A DNA stretch of 64,000 nucleotides. It comes from PGYR01 sp034670025. GTDB lineage: Bacteria; Bacteroidota; Ignavibacteria; Kapaibacteriales; UBA2268. The position numbers and the translations under genes were made by a program. Shown one piece after another: positions 28,001 through 37,676 of this stretch (its first letter is position 1; every line of letters begins with the position of its first letter). Under the pieces are notes generated by a model. It ran no database searches. It saw only the letters and a list, made by a program, of their open reading frames with translations, and was not told the DNA's origin. Location: positions 868,001 to 932,000 of the forward strand of contig JAXMOE010000001.1 in assembly GCA_034670025.1 (NCBI GenBank), written 5' to 3'.

Positions 28001-28628
28001 CTCTAACAGAATGGAACCCATCAGATAGAAATACAATAATCGGTTTATATTGCGCTCTTTGTACAAAACCAAAAGCACCACCATCAAAATTATTATCATT
28101 CCCCAAAAATGCTTTTGTGTAATTAGTAGCACCACCAGTTCTGTAATTATTCAAATTATTTTTTAACTCATCTTTATCCGTTGTGAAATCAAGATAACCT
28201 TCCACAGGTCTAAAATCTCTAGAAAAGAAACCCATTGCTGCTTCAAACTGACCTACTGGTAGTTGATCAATGAATGCTTCGGCAACTTTTCTTATGACAT
28301 CTAGTCTCGATTCTTTATCTTCATTGTCATTATCCAAATTCCCATCCATAGAATCAGAAGCATCGAAAATCATTATTAACGAAAACCGTGCTAGATCTGG
28401 GGGGCAAATTGGTGCAGTAATATCAGTAATTTCTCCGTTGTCTTTGAGCTCAAAATCATCAGTGCTAAGATTTCTTACTTCATCACCATTTGCATCCAAG
28501 ACTCTAAATTCAGCCCTAAGAGTCGGGTAATTGTCAGTTATCACTCGTTCAATATCAACTGATTGAGAATATAGCACTGCTACATTCAACATCAGAATAG
28601 TGAATATTATATACTTTAAACTTTTCAT
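25014..28628 (-). CDS. T9SS-secreted vWA / HYDIN-type repeat protein
   Basis: About 1204 residues. Signal peptide to about residue 21; a short beta domain (22-70); a von Willebrand A domain (about 80-280) with an intact metal-ion site DASDS (89-93) after IMI; then a series of immunoglobulin-like choice-of-anchor/ASPM-SPD-2-hydin domains to about 880, a cohesin-like stretch, and a T9SS type A sorting domain in the last 80 residues ('SIGLNRNPVTNK' to 'NERLMIVK'). Surface-exposed and probably adhesive. I take Met at 28628 (MKSLKYII) over 28640. It is the same plan as 2771-7684 without the propeller, and is followed downstream by a strong terminator. Confidence 0.82.
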   Translation of the reverse strand: MKSLKYIIFTILMLNVAVLYSQSVDIERVITDNYPTLRAEFRVLDANGDEVRNLSTDDFELKDNGEITDITAPICPPDLARFSLIMIFDASDSMDGNLDNDNEDKESRLDVIRKVAEAFIDQLPVGQFEAAMGFFSRDFRPVEGYLDFTTDKDELKNNLNNYRTGGATNYTKAFLGNDNNFDGGAFGFVQRAQYKPIIVFLSDGFHSVREDINTSEINRKASETNTTVFSVLIGPLSGDDNSSSESFLNSLANRTGGKFEKNLVNERDIQRIYSDILEDAKGYGTPAPCYVDFESGCADGEIELTYSGFDPPVSDTETYTIDDDVKPNLDIDDRTFLELNLPLNQASEFDVEITAEKNFLEITGFNSTPANIFTVSDWGGSAPPFTLSQDESRTIKVEITPDNREFFGGNITFEGTGCSGLTMTPRAGFIFAEDITFGSVNQGEDKTETFTQRFCNLTDEPLEIDRIIITGGAHQSDFAVTSQDGTLAPGECIDIEAYFSPSEQGDREAEYTVRTDKGDFSAKLKGGGAGNPEIAGVAPEFADVNCTAPTSNILVDITNNGPVDLEVTDAQLANGTHFNVVNFTPFTVAANSTNSTDLEVEFAPQAVGTHTTDLILTNNSVDSPYNITITGEMIDIDYTTSANAPIDFGTICANTGSPTTQQITLTNLNTFGYNVTANSDIPEFTVDASDYDISSGSATVTISFESGTNGTYNGQITFESGCGNVERIVDVTGKINSPEVNNLSEVIASVVGSSDTKTITITNPNSDPIDVVNAYVGDAAQSPMVEFNVSNTSFTVPGNGTYDLDVMYTPDANNPNEVNGTLYLVVEQPCDVTLDNILVKGVPDLAIANLDAISRSDYIGATTGIEFLITTTDEFKASGTTKIEFTLQYDETMLRPLSGNIVGTNEVSYVVDLPVAIPNLVSFTPNFEVLNSLPIVQSDLTIISSQAINDNGDVTATVVNTNGIFNIIMADGDVNTNDLSAKPGEEFGLPIFILDDDNNLDQNLHKEIKVKVNYNYTVMQPIDLDFTKLAGDRAELEFTSEINYSSNPKEAMIQATLPITTIRMLAKLGNEQISDIEITSAEITSDGIAVLNLDTKKFTLDGVCEVGGNLRLFTLSEIEPSIGLNRNPVTNKIEAVLSSIETGQHSVVLYDMVGNATELDNRVLKTSGQIYNIEYETNSLQSGVYIIKFNTPTQSFNERLMIVK

Positions 28629-28686
28629 AACTAATACCATTTATATTATTTTCTTAATTAAACAATTGAAACGCAATATAATTACA

Positions 28687-30735
28687 TTATTCAATTGGAG
28701 TTATTATACTAATCACAACCGTACGACTGTAAAATCTACCTTCTGGGTAATCATTATCATACAATAACTTCTTCTCACCAAGTCCCCTTGCATTCGTTTC
28801 AGGGTTCAGAGCTAAGTATTCTGCTACATTGTAAGCTCTTCTTTGCGATAATCTTTGGTTAGCCAACTCATTACCCAATCTATCAGAATAACCAATAATA
28901 TCGGTGTTAGAATAGCTTCTTAATCTCTTCTTAGCTTTGTCGGCAATGAATATATTTCTGTCATTTAGCTCGGCTGAGTTATAGCCAAATCCAATCATAG
29001 AGTAAATATCAAATTCCTTATCAGGCAATACATTTTCGAATTTGTACTCTATAGTAACTTGTTCTACTGGTAGTTCCTGCATTTCCGATTCCCACATCTT
29101 ATTGTCATTGTCAACAATCTGCATTCTGTATTGAAGCGGTTTGTCCATAGTAGGAATGTAATCTTGCTCTTTCTCTGTTTCTAAGTCCCAATCAACAGCA
29201 GTAGGTATTTTGCCAGTACCACTGAAAGTCTTAAGTTCTCTGCCGTTTTGATAAGTAATAATTCTCCATCTCTGAGAGCCAATATCAGATTTTACTGTTG
29301 GCTTAAATCTTACGTGCGGAGGATTAGAAGTCCTAAGAGTATCTTTGATAATCATTGGCTCAAATATCTGAGGAATGTTGGCATTCATTTCCACTCTTCT
29401 GTTCTCTACTATCCCATCAGCCTCTTTGATATTTGAAGGATTATCAGGTAAATTTCTCGTTTTTATCGAAATCCTATCTGACTCAATATTCCATTCATTA
29501 ACTAAGTATTTCTTTACCGTTTCTGCCCTATCTCTTGATAAAGCTTCTTTGCCTTTTTCTAATCCTTGATCAGAGTTACAACCTACTAATTCTATCTTGG
29601 CTTGAGGGTAGAATTGCATTCTCTTACCCACAATATTCAAGATTTCATAGTAAACTTCCATTGTTTTTAAATCAAACAATTGCTTGAAAGAATAGTCTTC
29701 TTTTTCCGATTCTAAAATCCTTGCATATCTCTTAGGAATATCTGCTGAGTTTTCATCGAAGAAAATATAGTTCAGCAAAGGATGTGTTCTGTTTAGGAAA
29801 AACTCCTCTATCTTTATTGAACTAACATCGCTTTCTTGTCCATTATCATTAACCGACACAGCCAAAATTGAAGCATCTAACCTCGGTACAGTTGGAGGTG
29901 GGGGCGGCAAAGGTGGTGGTGGTGGCGGAGGTGGTGGTGGTAATATCGGTTTTGGTTTTACAACCGCTCTCGGAGCGTAACGTAAACCCAATCCACCAGC
30001 TACAGTGTTTGCAGTCCATCCAAAATCAGGCACAAATGAGGTTAATCCTAATGATATATCAACCGACGGCACTAAGAATAAGGTGTAAGAGCTATTCAAA
30101 GGAAAATCATAGCTAACTCCAAATACTAATGCAGCATCTAATGTTGACATCTCTGGTATTTCACCTTCATAACTATTTCTAGTTCTCGAAGTATTTCCAT
30201 TTTGGTCAACAAAAAGACCATTACCAGGAGAAACAACTTCTTCAACATGTTCAGTTAAGTCACCACCCATTAGATACCCTAATCTAAATCCACCTCTTAA
30301 TCTTAGTTGGTCAGACAGTTTGTATTCTAATAATGGTTCTAATGCAACAGAATTGATAGTAGCACCAAACCTGTGTTCAAATTCTATTGTCTGGCTATTT
30401 CCACTCAGAGTAGTACCAGTCTCTTCTTCCATTCTCGAAAGATTTCCACCTAATTGCATATACTTTGCTCTTAGTGTTAAATCAATCAAATCACCCAAAG
30501 GTGTTGAATAAAAAGCTCCTACATTAATCCCAAAACCATCGCCAGATTCATAACCAGGGCAACAGCTTGGTATTCCTGAAAAACTATTGAAATCTGCACT
30601 GTGCAAATTGAAACCTGCACCGGCAAATATTCCATAGCTATCACGTGGTGTAAAGGGCTCTTCGGCATATTCTTGGGAATAAGAATAGGAAGATATTATA
30701 AGAAAAAAGACCAAAAAAGATAAAATTTTATTCAT
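28687..30735 (-). CDS. Outer-membrane protein with barrel, polyproline linker and two OmpA-like domains
   Basis: A 682-residue protein. Signal peptide to about residue 20; a porin-like barrel with aromatic strands to about 255; a linker of nearly pure proline at about 263-283; an OmpA-like peptidoglycan-binding domain at about 315-460 (IFFDENSADIP ... LVGCNSDQG ... NRRVEMN); and a second OmpA-like domain at about 570-682 (IGYSDRLGNELANQRLSQRR). It probably ties the outer membrane to the cell wall. It lies 58 bp upstream of the vWA/T9SS gene. A paralogue of the same plan is at 57108-58985. Confidence 0.8.
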   Translation of the reverse strand: MNKILSFLVFFLIISSYSYSQEYAEEPFTPRDSYGIFAGAGFNLHSADFNSFSGIPSCCPGYESGDGFGINVGAFYSTPLGDLIDLTLRAKYMQLGGNLSRMEEETGTTLSGNSQTIEFEHRFGATINSVALEPLLEYKLSDQLRLRGGFRLGYLMGGDLTEHVEEVVSPGNGLFVDQNGNTSRTRNSYEGEIPEMSTLDAALVFGVSYDFPLNSSYTLFLVPSVDISLGLTSFVPDFGWTANTVAGGLGLRYAPRAVVKPKPILPPPPPPPPPPLPPPPPTVPRLDASILAVSVNDNGQESDVSSIKIEEFFLNRTHPLLNYIFFDENSADIPKRYARILESEKEDYSFKQLFDLKTMEVYYEILNIVGKRMQFYPQAKIELVGCNSDQGLEKGKEALSRDRAETVKKYLVNEWNIESDRISIKTRNLPDNPSNIKEADGIVENRRVEMNANIPQIFEPMIIKDTLRTSNPPHVRFKPTVKSDIGSQRWRIITYQNGRELKTFSGTGKIPTAVDWDLETEKEQDYIPTMDKPLQYRMQIVDNDNKMWESEMQELPVEQVTIEYKFENVLPDKEFDIYSMIGFGYNSAELNDRNIFIADKAKKRLRSYSNTDIIGYSDRLGNELANQRLSQRRAYNVAEYLALNPETNARGLGEKKLLYDNDYPEGRFYSRTVVISIITPIE

Positions 30736-30851
30736 TTAGCACTCCCTGTTGTAAATGGGATTTGTTTATTTACTTTTTGTATAATTGTAAAAATATAAAA
30801 AATATTGCAGAACTGATAATTATTTTAAAACTTAGTGTACTACAATAAGCA

Positions 30852-32147
30852 TTACTTGCCCTCAGTTGCTTTTTTATAAGTGTCCAATGCCCTTTGTCTT
30901 GCTTGCTTGTAATCCACTATTGGATCCAAATAATCATCTGAAAAATCAGGTATCCATTTCTTGATATAGGCGTAATCTTTGTCATACTTTTCAACTTGTA
31001 ACTCGGGCCTGAAAATCCTAAAATATGGTGCCGCATCTACACCAGTACCTGCTGACCATTGCCAATTACCTACATTAGACGACATTTCATAATCCATTAA
31101 TTTTTCTGCAAAGTATTGCTCTCCCCACCTCCAATCGACCAAAAGTAATTTGGTCAGAAAGTTTGCAGTTACCATACGCACTCTGTTGTGCATATAACCA
31201 GTTTCATTTAGCTGCCTCATACCTGCATCGACAAGTGGGAATCCTGTTTTTCCCTCGCACCACTTATTGAACTCTTCTTCGTTGTTTCTCCATTCTATAC
31301 TATCATACTTAGACCTAAAATTATTACTAACAGTTTTAGGATAGTGGAAGAGAATGGACATAAAAAACTCCCTCCAAATCAACTCATTCAAAAAGTTTTC
31401 GTTCAAACTTTTTGCTTGCGATACTAATTGCCTTACTGATACGGTTCCAAAACGAAGATGAAGACTCATATTAGAAGTACCATCTTTAGCAGGATAATCT
31501 CTTGTATTCTGATAATTTTCTATTATATTTTCATCAAGTTTTGTGTTGTGTATTTTGTACTCTACTTTCTCAAATCCCATCTCTTCTAATTTGATAGTTT
31601 CACTGGGTTTTTCGACTTTTTTGAAATTGCTTTTATACTTATTTATGCTATTGTCTTTCAAATTTTCATCGGCAAGTTCACTTTTCCACTTTTTTGAATA
31701 AGGAGTAAAAACCAAATACGGCTCACCGTCACTTTTAAGTATGTCATTTTTTTCAAAAATAACTTGATCCTTGTAAGTCTTAAATTCAATACTATTTTCA
31801 TTTAGAAAAGACTCAATAGAGTTATCCCTATCTATGCCATAAGGCTCGTAATCATTATTAGTATATACTGTGCCAATACTATATTTATTAATCAACTTAG
31901 AAAACACTTCTTCAGGTGTACCATATAGTATTAAGATATCCGAACCCACATTATTGAGCTTACTTTTTAACTCTATTAATCTATCATATAAAAATGATAC
32001 ACGCCTGTCATTCTTAGGTAGTTCATCTAATATATTCTTATCAAATATAAATATAGGGATTACATTATCATTCTCTTTGAGTGCTTTGTGTAGCCCAACA
32101 TTATCGTATAATCTCAAATCACGTCTGAACCAAAATATAGTATTCAT
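30852..32147 (-). CDS. phrB: Deoxyribodipyrimidine photolyase
   Basis: A 431-residue cryptochrome/photolyase-family protein that repairs UV-made cyclobutane pyrimidine dimers with light and reduced FAD. The N-terminal antenna domain starts TIFWFRRDLRLYDN; the FAD domain has LIWREFFMSILFHYP, GFPLVDAGMRQL, GYMHNRVRMVTANFL and the flavin-binding DYEMSSNVGNWQW. All diagnostic class I CPD photolyase motifs are present and the length is normal. Stands alone, 116 bp upstream of the leftward OmpA-type gene. Confidence 0.93.
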   Translation of the reverse strand: MNTIFWFRRDLRLYDNVGLHKALKENDNVIPIFIFDKNILDELPKNDRRVSFLYDRLIELKSKLNNVGSDILILYGTPEEVFSKLINKYSIGTVYTNNDYEPYGIDRDNSIESFLNENSIEFKTYKDQVIFEKNDILKSDGEPYLVFTPYSKKWKSELADENLKDNSINKYKSNFKKVEKPSETIKLEEMGFEKVEYKIHNTKLDENIIENYQNTRDYPAKDGTSNMSLHLRFGTVSVRQLVSQAKSLNENFLNELIWREFFMSILFHYPKTVSNNFRSKYDSIEWRNNEEEFNKWCEGKTGFPLVDAGMRQLNETGYMHNRVRMVTANFLTKLLLVDWRWGEQYFAEKLMDYEMSSNVGNWQWSAGTGVDAAPYFRIFRPELQVEKYDKDYAYIKKWIPDFSDDYLDPIVDYKQARQRALDTYKKATEGK

Positions 32148-32342
32148 ATAAATTAATTAAAATTAGTTATTATGTAAGATTGAAGGTAATAAATAACAGA
32201 ATATAAGGAAGACATACTGCAATTTTTGAAAACTATATTACTTTTGGTATAATGTATTAGTTGTTAATTTTGATTTGAAGATAGTAAAGTAATCATTATA
32301 TTTATAATAGAATAAATTAACATTAGTAATGAAATAAAATAA

Positions 32343-32612
32343 ATGACAGAATTAACAGTTAAAGTAGTTAACAGAGCTGGCTTGCACACCAGACCAGCAG
32401 CGACATTGGTAAAGTTAACATCCAAGTACAAGTCGAATGTAATGATTGAAAAAGACGGCTTCAGAATCAACGGTAAATCAATAATTGGAGTTATGACACT
32501 TGCTGCTGAAATGGGGAGTGAATTATTATTTGAAATAGAAGGAGAAGATGAATTGGAAATGGCGAAAGAAATAGAAGAATTATTCAGCTCTGGGTTTGGA
32601 GAACCAATATAG
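32343..32612 (+). CDS. ptsH: PTS phosphocarrier protein HPr
   Basis: An 89-residue HPr. It accepts phosphate from enzyme I on His15 (motif NRAGLHTRPAA) and also has the regulatory Ser46 (GKSIIGVMTLA) that HPr kinase modifies in other bacteria. Two bases separate it from the enzyme I gene. No sugar permease (EII) or HPr kinase gene is near, so the pair may serve a regulatory PTS or permeases elsewhere. Confidence 0.93.
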   Translation: MTELTVKVVNRAGLHTRPAATLVKLTSKYKSNVMIEKDGFRINGKSIIGVMTLAAEMGSELLFEIEGEDELEMAKEIEELFSSGFGEPI

Positions 32613-32614
32613 TA

Positions 32615-34213
32615 TTGGACAGTAACAAACTCATAGGGATTCCAGTTTCTAACGGCATAGTGTCGGGTGAGGCATTTTTGTTTGTTTTTGATGAGCAACA
32701 AAACTCCAAAAACAATTCTGCTGTTGACAAACAACAAGAGTTAGACAAATTTGACTCTGCTGTCAATGATATACTAAATGATGGGAAGAGCATAATAAAT
32801 AAGTACAAATCCAATAAAACAATTGCCAACATATTGGATGCCGAAATGATGTTTCTCAAAGATGAAGAATTCAAATCGACAGTTAAACATGATATAGAAA
32901 ATGGTAGTAGCTGTGGAAATTCAGTCAAAAATTTCTTTAATAATTATCAAAACTTACTCAGCCAGAGTAACAATGCTATTTCAAGAAAAAAATCAAATGA
33001 CTTAATCTTTCTAAAAAAGAAATTGATTAACAGGTTAACTGACCAAGTTATTAGTAAAGATTACAGCAGTCTGAAAGGCAAAATAGTTGTCAGTAGCTTA
33101 TTAGATTCCGAAGAGATTATAAAAATATATGAAGCTGGGGCAATTGGATTTGCTACCGAATATGGCTCAAACTTATCTCATTCATCTATTATTTCAAGAA
33201 GCTTGAACATACCAGCTGTATTTGGTATAAAAAACTTACTCAACAATGTCGGCAACAACGACAAAGTAATAGTCGATGGCAATTACGGTGAAGTATATAT
33301 AAACCCTACAGACAATCAGAACAAAAAATATAAAAGTAAGCTCGATATACTTATCCGTGAAGAAAAACAGAATAAGTCACTCATAAATGAAAAAGTATTC
33401 AATAAATCTGGGAAAGAAATAAATTTCTACTCAAATTTGAATAGTATGATAGATTTGGACAATACTATATCAAACAAAGCCAATGGTATTGGGTTAGTAA
33501 GAACAGAGAATTTGATTGAAGAAATAGAACAGATATTTGATGAGGAATATCAAAAAGAGATTTACTCAAAAATCTGTAATTCTATTTATCCAAAATCAGT
33601 TACTTTCCGATTGTTTGATTTTGGGTATGACAAATTAAACTTAAATAAAGAAACTGAAAGCAACCCTGCTCTTGGACTTAGGGGTATCAGATACCTATTA
33701 GAAAATGAAAGAATATTGGAAATTCAACTTCGAGCATTGTTAACAGCTTGCAATGAGGGCAATTTGAAAATATTACTCCCAATGGTCAGCAATGCTAATG
33801 AAATAAAATTAGTCAAAGATTACACATCTAAATTAGCAGCAGAGTTAGGAGTTGACACCCCACAAATTGGTACAATGATAGAGACTGTCTCATTAGCGTT
33901 TGATTTAGAAAACACACTTGATTATTGTGATTTCTATAGCTTAGGCACTAATGACCTTATGCAATACTTTTTCGCAGCAGACAGAGACAATTCGCAAGTT
34001 GAAAAATATTTAGACTACAGATCAAAATCATTTAGAAGACTACTAAAGTTCATATTAAGCTTTGGATTGGATTACGAAAAACAAATAGTTGTTTGTGGGC
34101 AACTATCCAGCAATCCAGAATCACTTCTTTACCTGTACGAATTAGGGTTCACCGAATTTTCGGTAGTTTCTAATCAGATTCTTAATTTGAAGAAGCACCT
34201 AATCAATAATTAG
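32615..34213 (+). CDS. ptsI: PTS enzyme I (PEP-protein phosphotransferase)
   Basis: A 532-residue enzyme I that phosphorylates HPr from phosphoenolpyruvate. The phosphohistidine is His189 in GSNLSHSSIISRS; the usual GG-x-TSH is altered. PEP-binding parts are IGLVRTENL, NPALGLRGIRYL, GTMIETVSLAF and SLGTNDLMQYFFAADRD; the C-terminal acid-base Cys is in VVCGQL, where most enzymes have CGE. Length is slightly short (usual about 570). The start is TTG at 32615, 2 bp after the ptsH stop, so it is translationally coupled. It overlaps the convergent CotH gene by 15 bp. Confidence 0.9.
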   Translation: MDSNKLIGIPVSNGIVSGEAFLFVFDEQQNSKNNSAVDKQQELDKFDSAVNDILNDGKSIINKYKSNKTIANILDAEMMFLKDEEFKSTVKHDIENGSSCGNSVKNFFNNYQNLLSQSNNAISRKKSNDLIFLKKKLINRLTDQVISKDYSSLKGKIVVSSLLDSEEIIKIYEAGAIGFATEYGSNLSHSSIISRSLNIPAVFGIKNLLNNVGNNDKVIVDGNYGEVYINPTDNQNKKYKSKLDILIREEKQNKSLINEKVFNKSGKEINFYSNLNSMIDLDNTISNKANGIGLVRTENLIEEIEQIFDEEYQKEIYSKICNSIYPKSVTFRLFDFGYDKLNLNKETESNPALGLRGIRYLLENERILEIQLRALLTACNEGNLKILLPMVSNANEIKLVKDYTSKLAAELGVDTPQIGTMIETVSLAFDLENTLDYCDFYSLGTNDLMQYFFAADRDNSQVEKYLDYRSKSFRRLLKFILSFGLDYEKQIVVCGQLSSNPESLLYLYELGFTEFSVVSNQILNLKKHLINN

Positions 34214-37200
34214 TTTTACTGTTTCCTCTTGTCCATCAACTAACTGTATATTCAACAAATACAATCCATTGGGAATGTTTTTCAAGCTTGATTTGACAAT
34301 ATTATAATTAATATTATAATCTAAGTATATCTTTTTACCGCTCATATCATACAGACTAATACCAGTGATTTCATTTTCACTTTGGATATTTAGTTGCTTA
34401 TCAATGAAATTTATATTCAACTGGCTATTTGAGTTTATACTTGCTACACTAACTTTAGTGTCATCATACACTGAGTTAACAAACCCCGCTGTACCTAGCT
34501 CTGGTTTACTTAGTTCCCAGTTCTCTGCCAAGCTATTGTCCAAACCTGGATGTATTAGCTCAATAGTGTAGCCAGTACCATCAGCCCCCTCTGGCCAAGG
34601 CAAATCATTGTCATAATTTACTGTGTCGTGCATATCGCCATCGGCATCAAGTAGTTTAACCAAATCGTTGCCACCAAAACCGAAATCAAAATCACCGAAT
34701 ATCTTATTTTCTATATCAACTATGCTTTCAAAGTCTGTTTTGCTTTTTGTTAATATCACATACTCATCTGGTTGAATAGTATAATCTTCGTTTATTACAA
34801 AAGGTGTATGAGTATCATCTTCATCGATTAAGCTCCATCCGTTTAGGTTTACTTCTTCTTTACCAGCATTATAAAGCTCTATCCAATCCTTAGTGTCTTT
34901 GTCTTTGTCAGCATTATACATTATTTCATTGATAACTATGTTAATACTATTGTCACTTGGCTTGACTTCTTCGTATATTGCTTGCAAGTTCATTGTGTCG
35001 GGGAGCGTTATAATTATTTTTGCATTAGATCCAAGAGAGTCTATATTCCATTTCTTAAACTTGTATCCCTTCTTAGGAACAGCGGTAATAGTAACAGGGA
35101 CTTCTTGTAGATACTTGCCAGACCATTCTGGTTCATCTATTGTTAGTGTATTTACCTTGAACCCACCTGCTGTGTTGGGGAATGAAGTTAGGTTGAGGAG
35201 GGCAGGTTTCTTCTCAAAAAAGAACTGCAAATGCTTAAAGTAAAAACTTGGACGATCATATATAAAAGTTCGTACTTCCTTAGTATCTTCTTCCCAATTG
35301 TTCAAAGTATTTGGCCATCTCATATTCTGTAATTCTCTGAATTGAGAAAAATAATTTGCCAAACTATCGTAATTTGTTACTAAGCTGTCGGCACTGAATG
35401 TGGTGTTCATAAGATCACAAGATCTATTTATATAATCATTTGTAAAAGTTTTACTTTTTAATAAAGCAAATAAAATTCTTGTTGTAATATTTTCATTCAT
35501 TCTAAAAATTTGGTCAATAAAATTTATATCTGCTCCCGCCCCTCTATATTTGTAAGAATAATCTAAATCTGTAACCAAGTATTTCCATTTATTCCCAGCT
35601 GAATAAGCAACTACGTTATTATGTGGCCAATCATGCTGTATATTAAATGTATGAATAAATATATAATCTATAAAGTTTTTAATATCCAAAATAGAATCTA
35701 TAACTTCAAAATTATTATTACTTTTATTCTCATTTAGATATTTATTTAATTCAATCATTTCAAGCGGGGAGCCATATTTTAGTCTTAAATCATTCTCAAA
35801 TGAATTAATTTGATTTTTTTGGACTTTATAATAATCGGCTAAAAAATCATCATCCATTCTTTCTCGTAAATTATAAACTCCCCAGAATCTATTATTAAGG
35901 TTTAATATTGCAGTATTGTAATCTTTAGCAAGTAAATTTGTGTTACTTATAGTTGAATATGCAAATCTACTTCTGAGCATTGTTTTCTCATCATCGCCTC
36001 CATTTCTAAGGACCAATGCAGACCCAAATATTTTTTTACGAATAGGGAAGAAAAGTTCTTCATTCTCAAAGTTATAATCAGAATCAAAAATTAGTCTAAA
36101 TGGTGTTTGTTTTCTCCATATATTAGAAAAATTCCCGTGTTTCCTTAGTTCAATTTGTCCTTTATAAATATTCGTATTATTCTTTGTAATTGCTAAAAAT
36201 GATCTGACTTTAGAATAAGAGAAGGTCTGGTTAATTATTCCTGTATAATTATTGTATAAGTAACTTGTATCAGTAAATAAATGAAAATGTATCAAATTGT
36301 TTATTATTTTTTCTTGCTCAAAAATAGGAATTTGTAATAATTCACTATCAATATTTTCATCATCAATTCGCTGCACAAGTAAGTAATTTGAAGTGTCAGA
36401 ATTATAATCAATCAGTCTATTTGAAGTTTTATTTGGAACACTCAAATCATTTGTATATCTATAGGTAGAATCTATATTTTCAAAATTTTTATTCCCATTA
36501 ATAAAAAAAATCTGATCTAAATCTTCTGATATTTTATTTATTTTGGAATAACCAAGGCTATTTTCATATCCTGGTGTTGCTTCTTTGAAATATACTTTTT
36601 TATTTCCCAAATAAGAATAACTTATATCATTTAGCAATTCAGGAACTTCTATTTCTTGTTTTATGGAACCATTTTCGAATAAAAAAAGTGAATCCCCTAA
36701 TGAAGAAAGTTTAAAATCTGAATGACTATATTCTATCTCTTCAGTATCTATATTAGTATCAAAATAACTTATACTAGAAAAAGCATTGAAATTCAACTCA
36801 TTTCCATTTAATTTAATCCTTTTAATACTTAATGTATCATAATCATTAATATCATGAGTTATAACTGTAAAACCTAAGTGAATTTCATTCATCATTTGGA
36901 TAAAATAACTTAATTTTTTCAATACATTTCCATTTTCATCACAAATTTTAAAGTAGATACTATCAGCTTTCCTTTCAACAACATACTCATTTTCATCAAT
37001 TTTAATTCTATCACTAACATGATCAACTCCTCTATATACTTCTTCTTCTTGTCTTAAATGAATAAAAGCTTGTCTGCCTTCATTAGGGTAATTAAAAAAT
37101 CCAATCATTTTAGATTTTGGAAGTAATTTTTCTTTTATTAATATTCCACCAAGGGATAAATCTTTTATTGGGTTAAGAGTACTTTTAAAAGAATTATACT

Positions 37201-37603
37201 TGACTTCAAATTTAAAGTCTCCTTTTACTTTTATTTGTGTCCAAGACAATTGGTCTTCAAAATTAAAATGAGTATTTTTAACACCATTCGAGATTACATT
37301 AAAGCTTCTAACTTTATTATTTGAGCCATCAGAAGCACAGATTAGAAAATATCCCCCCGGTTCGATTAGAGTGTCAGGTAACTGCCAAGCAGAATCAAAT
37401 TCACTTTGATCTGAAATTTTCCAATTCTTTAGATTGACAGATTCATCCGAATAGTTATAAAGCTCAATCCAATCTGGGGTATTTAGTTTTTCATCATAAA
37501 GATTACCCTTGTTAGAAGAGCAAACTTCATTTATCCTAATTTGAGAATAAGAATTATTCCATAATAGTATTATTCCGAAAAGAAGAGTTGTAATTTTTAT
37601 CAT
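34199..37603 (-). CDS. T9SS-secreted CotH-kinase-like / lamin-tail-domain protein
   Basis: About 1134 residues. Signal peptide (MIKITTLLFGIILLWNN, cut near SYSQ); lamin-tail domain 1 at about 25-130 (IRINEVCSSNKG, TPDWIELYNYSDE); a CotH kinase-like domain at about 470-760 (VLRNGGDDEK, LNNRFWGVYNLRERMDDDF, YLVTDLDYSYKYRG); an InlB B-repeat-like domain near 800-880 (GYKFKKWNIDSLG); lamin-tail domain 2 at about 890-1010; and a T9SS sorting domain at the end. CotH proteins are atypical kinases of the spore coat in Bacillus; in secreted T9SS forms the substrate is unknown. I use Met 37603 because it begins the signal peptide. Overlaps ptsI by 15 bp. Confidence 0.85.
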   Translation of the reverse strand: MIKITTLLFGIILLWNNSYSQIRINEVCSSNKGNLYDEKLNTPDWIELYNYSDESVNLKNWKISDQSEFDSAWQLPDTLIEPGGYFLICASDGSNNKVRSFNVISNGVKNTHFNFEDQLSWTQIKVKGDFKFEVKYNSFKSTLNPIKDLSLGGILIKEKLLPKSKMIGFFNYPNEGRQAFIHLRQEEEVYRGVDHVSDRIKIDENEYVVERKADSIYFKICDENGNVLKKLSYFIQMMNEIHLGFTVITHDINDYDTLSIKRIKLNGNELNFNAFSSISYFDTNIDTEEIEYSHSDFKLSSLGDSLFLFENGSIKQEIEVPELLNDISYSYLGNKKVYFKEATPGYENSLGYSKINKISEDLDQIFFINGNKNFENIDSTYRYTNDLSVPNKTSNRLIDYNSDTSNYLLVQRIDDENIDSELLQIPIFEQEKIINNLIHFHLFTDTSYLYNNYTGIINQTFSYSKVRSFLAITKNNTNIYKGQIELRKHGNFSNIWRKQTPFRLIFDSDYNFENEELFFPIRKKIFGSALVLRNGGDDEKTMLRSRFAYSTISNTNLLAKDYNTAILNLNNRFWGVYNLRERMDDDFLADYYKVQKNQINSFENDLRLKYGSPLEMIELNKYLNENKSNNNFEVIDSILDIKNFIDYIFIHTFNIQHDWPHNNVVAYSAGNKWKYLVTDLDYSYKYRGAGADINFIDQIFRMNENITTRILFALLKSKTFTNDYINRSCDLMNTTFSADSLVTNYDSLANYFSQFRELQNMRWPNTLNNWEEDTKEVRTFIYDRPSFYFKHLQFFFEKKPALLNLTSFPNTAGGFKVNTLTIDEPEWSGKYLQEVPVTITAVPKKGYKFKKWNIDSLGSNAKIIITLPDTMNLQAIYEEVKPSDNSINIVINEIMYNADKDKDTKDWIELYNAGKEEVNLNGWSLIDEDDTHTPFVINEDYTIQPDEYVILTKSKTDFESIVDIENKIFGDFDFGFGGNDLVKLLDADGDMHDTVNYDNDLPWPEGADGTGYTIELIHPGLDNSLAENWELSKPELGTAGFVNSVYDDTKVSVASINSNSQLNINFIDKQLNIQSENEITGISLYDMSGKKIYLDYNINYNIVKSSLKNIPNGLYLLNIQLVDGQEETVKLIID

Positions 37604-37676
37604 ATTAAAAGTTTTTTGTTTTTTGTCAGTTACTATATTTAAAGACACATGAACACGAAAAACGTCTCATAGATTG

